From assembly GCF_002804065.1 (NCBI RefSeq), contig NZ_CP024955.1, forward strand, positions 620,001 to 684,000: DNA of 64,000 nt, given 5' to 3'. Within the stretch, counting starts at the first letter, position 1, and every line of letters starts with the position of its first letter. The notes below the pieces were generated by a model that saw nothing but the letters and a program-made list of their open reading frames with translations, had not been told where the DNA came from and made no database searches. The position numbers were made by a program, and so were the translations under genes. Below are positions 62,120 through 64,000 of this stretch, piece after piece. This DNA comes from Kyrpidia spormannii. Its GTDB lineage: Bacteria > Bacillota > Bacilli > Kyrpidiales > Kyrpidiaceae.

Positions 62120-62264
62120 AGCCTTACACCTGGGACTCCGCCCAGGAACTGAAGGCTCACGATATGGAATCCAGGGGGGAGGCCGTGACCAAAGACCCCG
62201 GGAAGTGAAGCCGGGCCGGGGCGGTTATTCCGACTCCCGACCGGCCGTGTTGGCTTCCGGTTAT

Positions 62265-62525
62265 CTACTTGTCCTCTTTGGGAATGAGGACGGCGATCTC
62301 CTGGCCGACGTCCACCATTGCTTCGTTTTCCACGGAGAAAGCGGCAATGATCCCGTCTTCTTCCGCCTGGATCTCATAGAAGTTCTTCATCACTTCCACC
62401 AGCCCGATGGTGTCTCCCGACTTCACCGTATCCCCTTCGCGGACGTATACGTCCGACTGCGGGTTGGGCCGTCGATAGAATATACCGGGCAAGGGGGAAA
62501 CGATGCTCTTGCGCGGTTCGGACAT
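62265..62525 (-). CDS. Biotin carrier protein (AccB/biotinyl domain)
   Basis: The 86-residue protein is a single biotinyl domain. The biotin-attachment site is K47 in VEVMKNF, with the surrounding hammerhead pattern VREGDTVKSGDTIG and EDGIIAAF. It is much shorter than fatty-acid AccB and lacks the Pro/Ala linker. It is the last visible gene of the PxpC-PxpA operon, so it probably works with a dedicated carboxylase or carboxyltransferase there and not in fatty acid synthesis; this is inference. The ATG follows AGGAGGTG. Confidence 0.88.
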   Translation of the reverse strand: MSEPRKSIVSPLPGIFYRRPNPQSDVYVREGDTVKSGDTIGLVEVMKNFYEIQAEEDGIIAAFSVENEAMVDVGQEIAVLIPKEDK

Positions 62526-62570
62526 ACCGGTACACCTCCTTCAGGTTGCTGCGTTTGCTACGTCGTGTCC

Positions 62571-63335
62571 TCAGGCAGAGGCGCCTTCAAAAGGGCGAAT
62601 TTCGACGCCGTGTTCCATGAGGTGCTGGCGGATCACCCGGGCCAACTCCGGGGCGCCGGGCGTGTCACCGTGAATACAAATGCTATCGACCCTAACCGGG
62701 ATGTCCTCGCCTTCTGCCGTTGTCACCCGATTCTCCCGAACGGCTCGTAGAACCCGATCGGCCGCTTTAACGGGGTCCAGGGCTGTCTCCACCTTCCGGG
62801 TGAACAAGATTTTGCCGTCGTTGGCGTACTCCCGATCGGCGTAAAACTCCGCCGCCACCCGCTGGCCCATCTCGTTGGCCACGCGATAGGTGGCGGAGGC
62901 CTCCATGCAGTACAGGATGAGGGACGAATCTACCCGCTGAATCGCATCGATCACTGCCCGACTGAGATCCTCGTCGTCTGCCATCATCATGTACAAGGCG
63001 CCGTGGGGCTTTACATGTTGGACTTTCAACCCGTAAAGAGAGGCGAATTCCCGCAGGGCCCCCAGTTGGTAGATGAGGTCGTCCTGAACCTCCTGGGGTG
63101 TGCAGCGCAGATACCGTCGGCCGAAGCCCACCAAGTCCGGGAATCCGGCGTGAATCCCCACGGCGACGCCGTGAGCTTTTGCCAATTCTACGGTCCGGCG
63201 CATCACGTGAGGGTCTCCGGCGTGAAAGCCGCCCGCCACATTCGCCGAGGAGATGTACTTCATCATTTCCTCGTCCCGTCCCATGGTCCAGGCCCCAAAG
63301 CTTTCTCCCATATCGCAGTTCAGGTCCACCTGCAC
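62571..63335 (-). CDS. pxpA: LamB/YcsF family protein, 5-oxoprolinase subunit A
   Basis: The 254-residue protein starts [14 protein letters not shown], the signature of the LamB/YcsF family, followed by [24 protein letters not shown] and HVKPHGALY. PxpA, PxpB and PxpC together hydrolyse 5-oxoproline (pyroglutamate) to glutamate with ATP. PxpC lies directly upstream. The GTG at 63335 follows AAGGGGG. The biotin carrier downstream is an addition to the standard trio and may point to a related ring-opening carboxylase. Confidence 0.9.
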   Translation of the reverse strand: MQVDLNCDMGESFGAWTMGRDEEMMKYISSANVAGGFHAGDPHVMRRTVELAKAHGVAVGIHAGFPDLVGFGRRYLRCTPQEVQDDLIYQLGALREFASLYGLKVQHVKPHGALYMMMADDEDLSRAVIDAIQRVDSSLILYCMEASATYRVANEMGQRVAAEFYADREYANDGKILFTRKVETALDPVKAADRVLRAVRENRVTTAEGEDIPVRVDSICIHGDTPGAPELARVIRQHLMEHGVEIRPFEGASA

Positions 63336-63353
63336 CGCATAGGCCCCCTTCTA

Positions 63354-64000
63354 TCAGCTTTGTCGCAAAAACGATTCCACTTCCAGAATCCTCGTCTGCC
63401 TCTCCCGGCGCCGGCGCAGGGCCTCGGCCAGATCGATTTCGACGAATTTCGCTTTCTGGTTCGTCCGGGTCTGGGCGATGCGATCGAGATCCGCACTGAT
63501 CACCGTGCCGATGGTGGCGTAGCCCCCTCCCGTCACGGCGTCGTTCAACAGGACAATGGGCTCCACGCCGTCCGGGACCTGGATGGAACCGATGGGATAC
63601 CCGCAGTCGACCACGTTCGACGGGTTGCTGCCGGCCCCGAAGGGTTGGGGGCGATCCACGAATTGTAAACGGATGCCCTTATACCGATAGCCCACGCGGT
63701 TGGCCTCGGGGGTGACGGTCCACTCGGCGGCAAAAAACTCCTGTTTACTCTCCTCGGTCAGCCGGTGTACGTACAGTCCCGGCACCACGTGGAGCTCCGC
63801 TGCCTCGGCAAAATTCGGACGCCATTTCTCGGGTACGGCAACCCCTTCCCTGGGCGCTCGGGTTTGCAAGTCCCCCTTCTCGAGCATATCCCCGGCTTTC
63901 AAGGCCCGCCCCTCATGGCCGCCGATGCCGCAGAGGGCGTAGGTCGAACGGCTGCCCATGACCGGCGGGACTTCAATGCCTCCTTCCACGGCGATGTAGC
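63354..64000 (-). CDS. pxpC: 5-oxoprolinase subunit C (KipA/PxpC, biotin-dependent carboxyltransferase family), C-terminal part
   Basis: The gene runs off the right edge; 215 codons from its 3' end are visible. The segment AVEGGIEVPPVMGSRSTY and, later, NRVGYRYKGIRLQF, GSIQVPDGVEPIVLLNDAVTGGGYATIGTV are typical of the C-terminal half of PxpC/KipA and of allophanate-hydrolase-like subunits. With PxpA it should open 5-oxoproline. PxpB (KipI) is expected upstream, outside the window. The stop codon is 19 bp before the pxpA start. Confidence 0.9.
   Translation of the reverse strand, partial: YIAVEGGIEVPPVMGSRSTYALCGIGGHEGRALKAGDMLEKGDLQTRAPREGVAVPEKWRPNFAEAAELHVVPGLYVHRLTEESKQEFFAAEWTVTPEANRVGYRYKGIRLQFVDRPQPFGAGSNPSNVVDCGYPIGSIQVPDGVEPIVLLNDAVTGGGYATIGTVISADLDRIAQTRTNQKAKFVEIDLAEALRRRRERQTRILEVESFLRQS

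Overview
The window looks like a GC-rich, aerobic, spore-former-type Firmicute, probably a thermophilic Alicyclobacillaceae-like bacterium such as Kyrpidia. I infer this from strong GGAGG ribosome binding sites, GTG/TTG starts, ResA/CcdA and CtaA/CtaB heme and cytochrome maturation genes, a CstR-type persulfide sensor and a TPP riboswitch with a Gram-positive attenuator in front of thiC. No rRNA, tRNA or CRISPR array was seen.

Layout. 0-3.4 kb: a PAS regulator cut by the left edge, diverging from an MHS-family transporter that has a sigma-54 promoter, then a LysA-like protein lacking the catalytic lysine. 3.4-7.4 kb: a sulfur/redox block (two rhodaneses, CstR-like repressor, DUF302 protein, methyltransferase, ResA-like thioredoxin, CcdA). 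7.4-18.9 kb: hydrolase, two tandem ArsB/NhaD-type transporters, MetH, a succinyl-CoA:acetate-type CoA-transferase, CtaA and CtaB. 19-28 kb: a secreted SH3/glucosaminidase protein, two aldo/keto reductases, a Toprim protein, a beta-mannosidase and a zinc alcohol dehydrogenase. 28-33 kb: a probable sucrose-phosphate synthase/phosphatase pair followed by a BusR-like (GntR plus RCK_C) regulator and an ABC exporter. 33-37 kb: HAD protein, amidohydrolase and thiC.

37-59 kb is the accessory half. A visibly AT-richer catabolic island (extradiol dioxygenase, CocE-type hydrolase, XylT-like ferredoxin, MFS transporter) diverges from a LysR regulator. It is followed by a perfect sigma-54 promoter driving an APC permease, a CaiB-type CoA-transferase and an acyl-CoA dehydrogenase. 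Just after the terminator of that operon sits a group IIC intron, split by a 7.1-kb unit bounded by two inverted IS630 copies (47688-54768) with a TA duplication. The unit carries a flavin reductase and an HpaB-family monooxygenase behind a decayed duplicate of the dioxygenase control region, plus remnants of three other transposases and a second group II intron. After the intron come a Tat-exported GMC dehydrogenase pair with its own TatA and a decayed ABC transporter.

59-64 kb: a PD-(D/E)XK nuclease-like protein, a sigma-54 activator with an altered Walker B, and a convergent 5-oxoprolinase-type operon (PxpC partial, PxpA, biotin carrier) running off the right edge.

The most notable ensembles are the composite element nested in a group IIC intron, the shared LysR-type control region that links the two aromatic gene groups, and the sucrose-synthesis operon with a putative c-di-AMP-responsive regulator. 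All functions are inferred from sequence read by eye; no database search was run.
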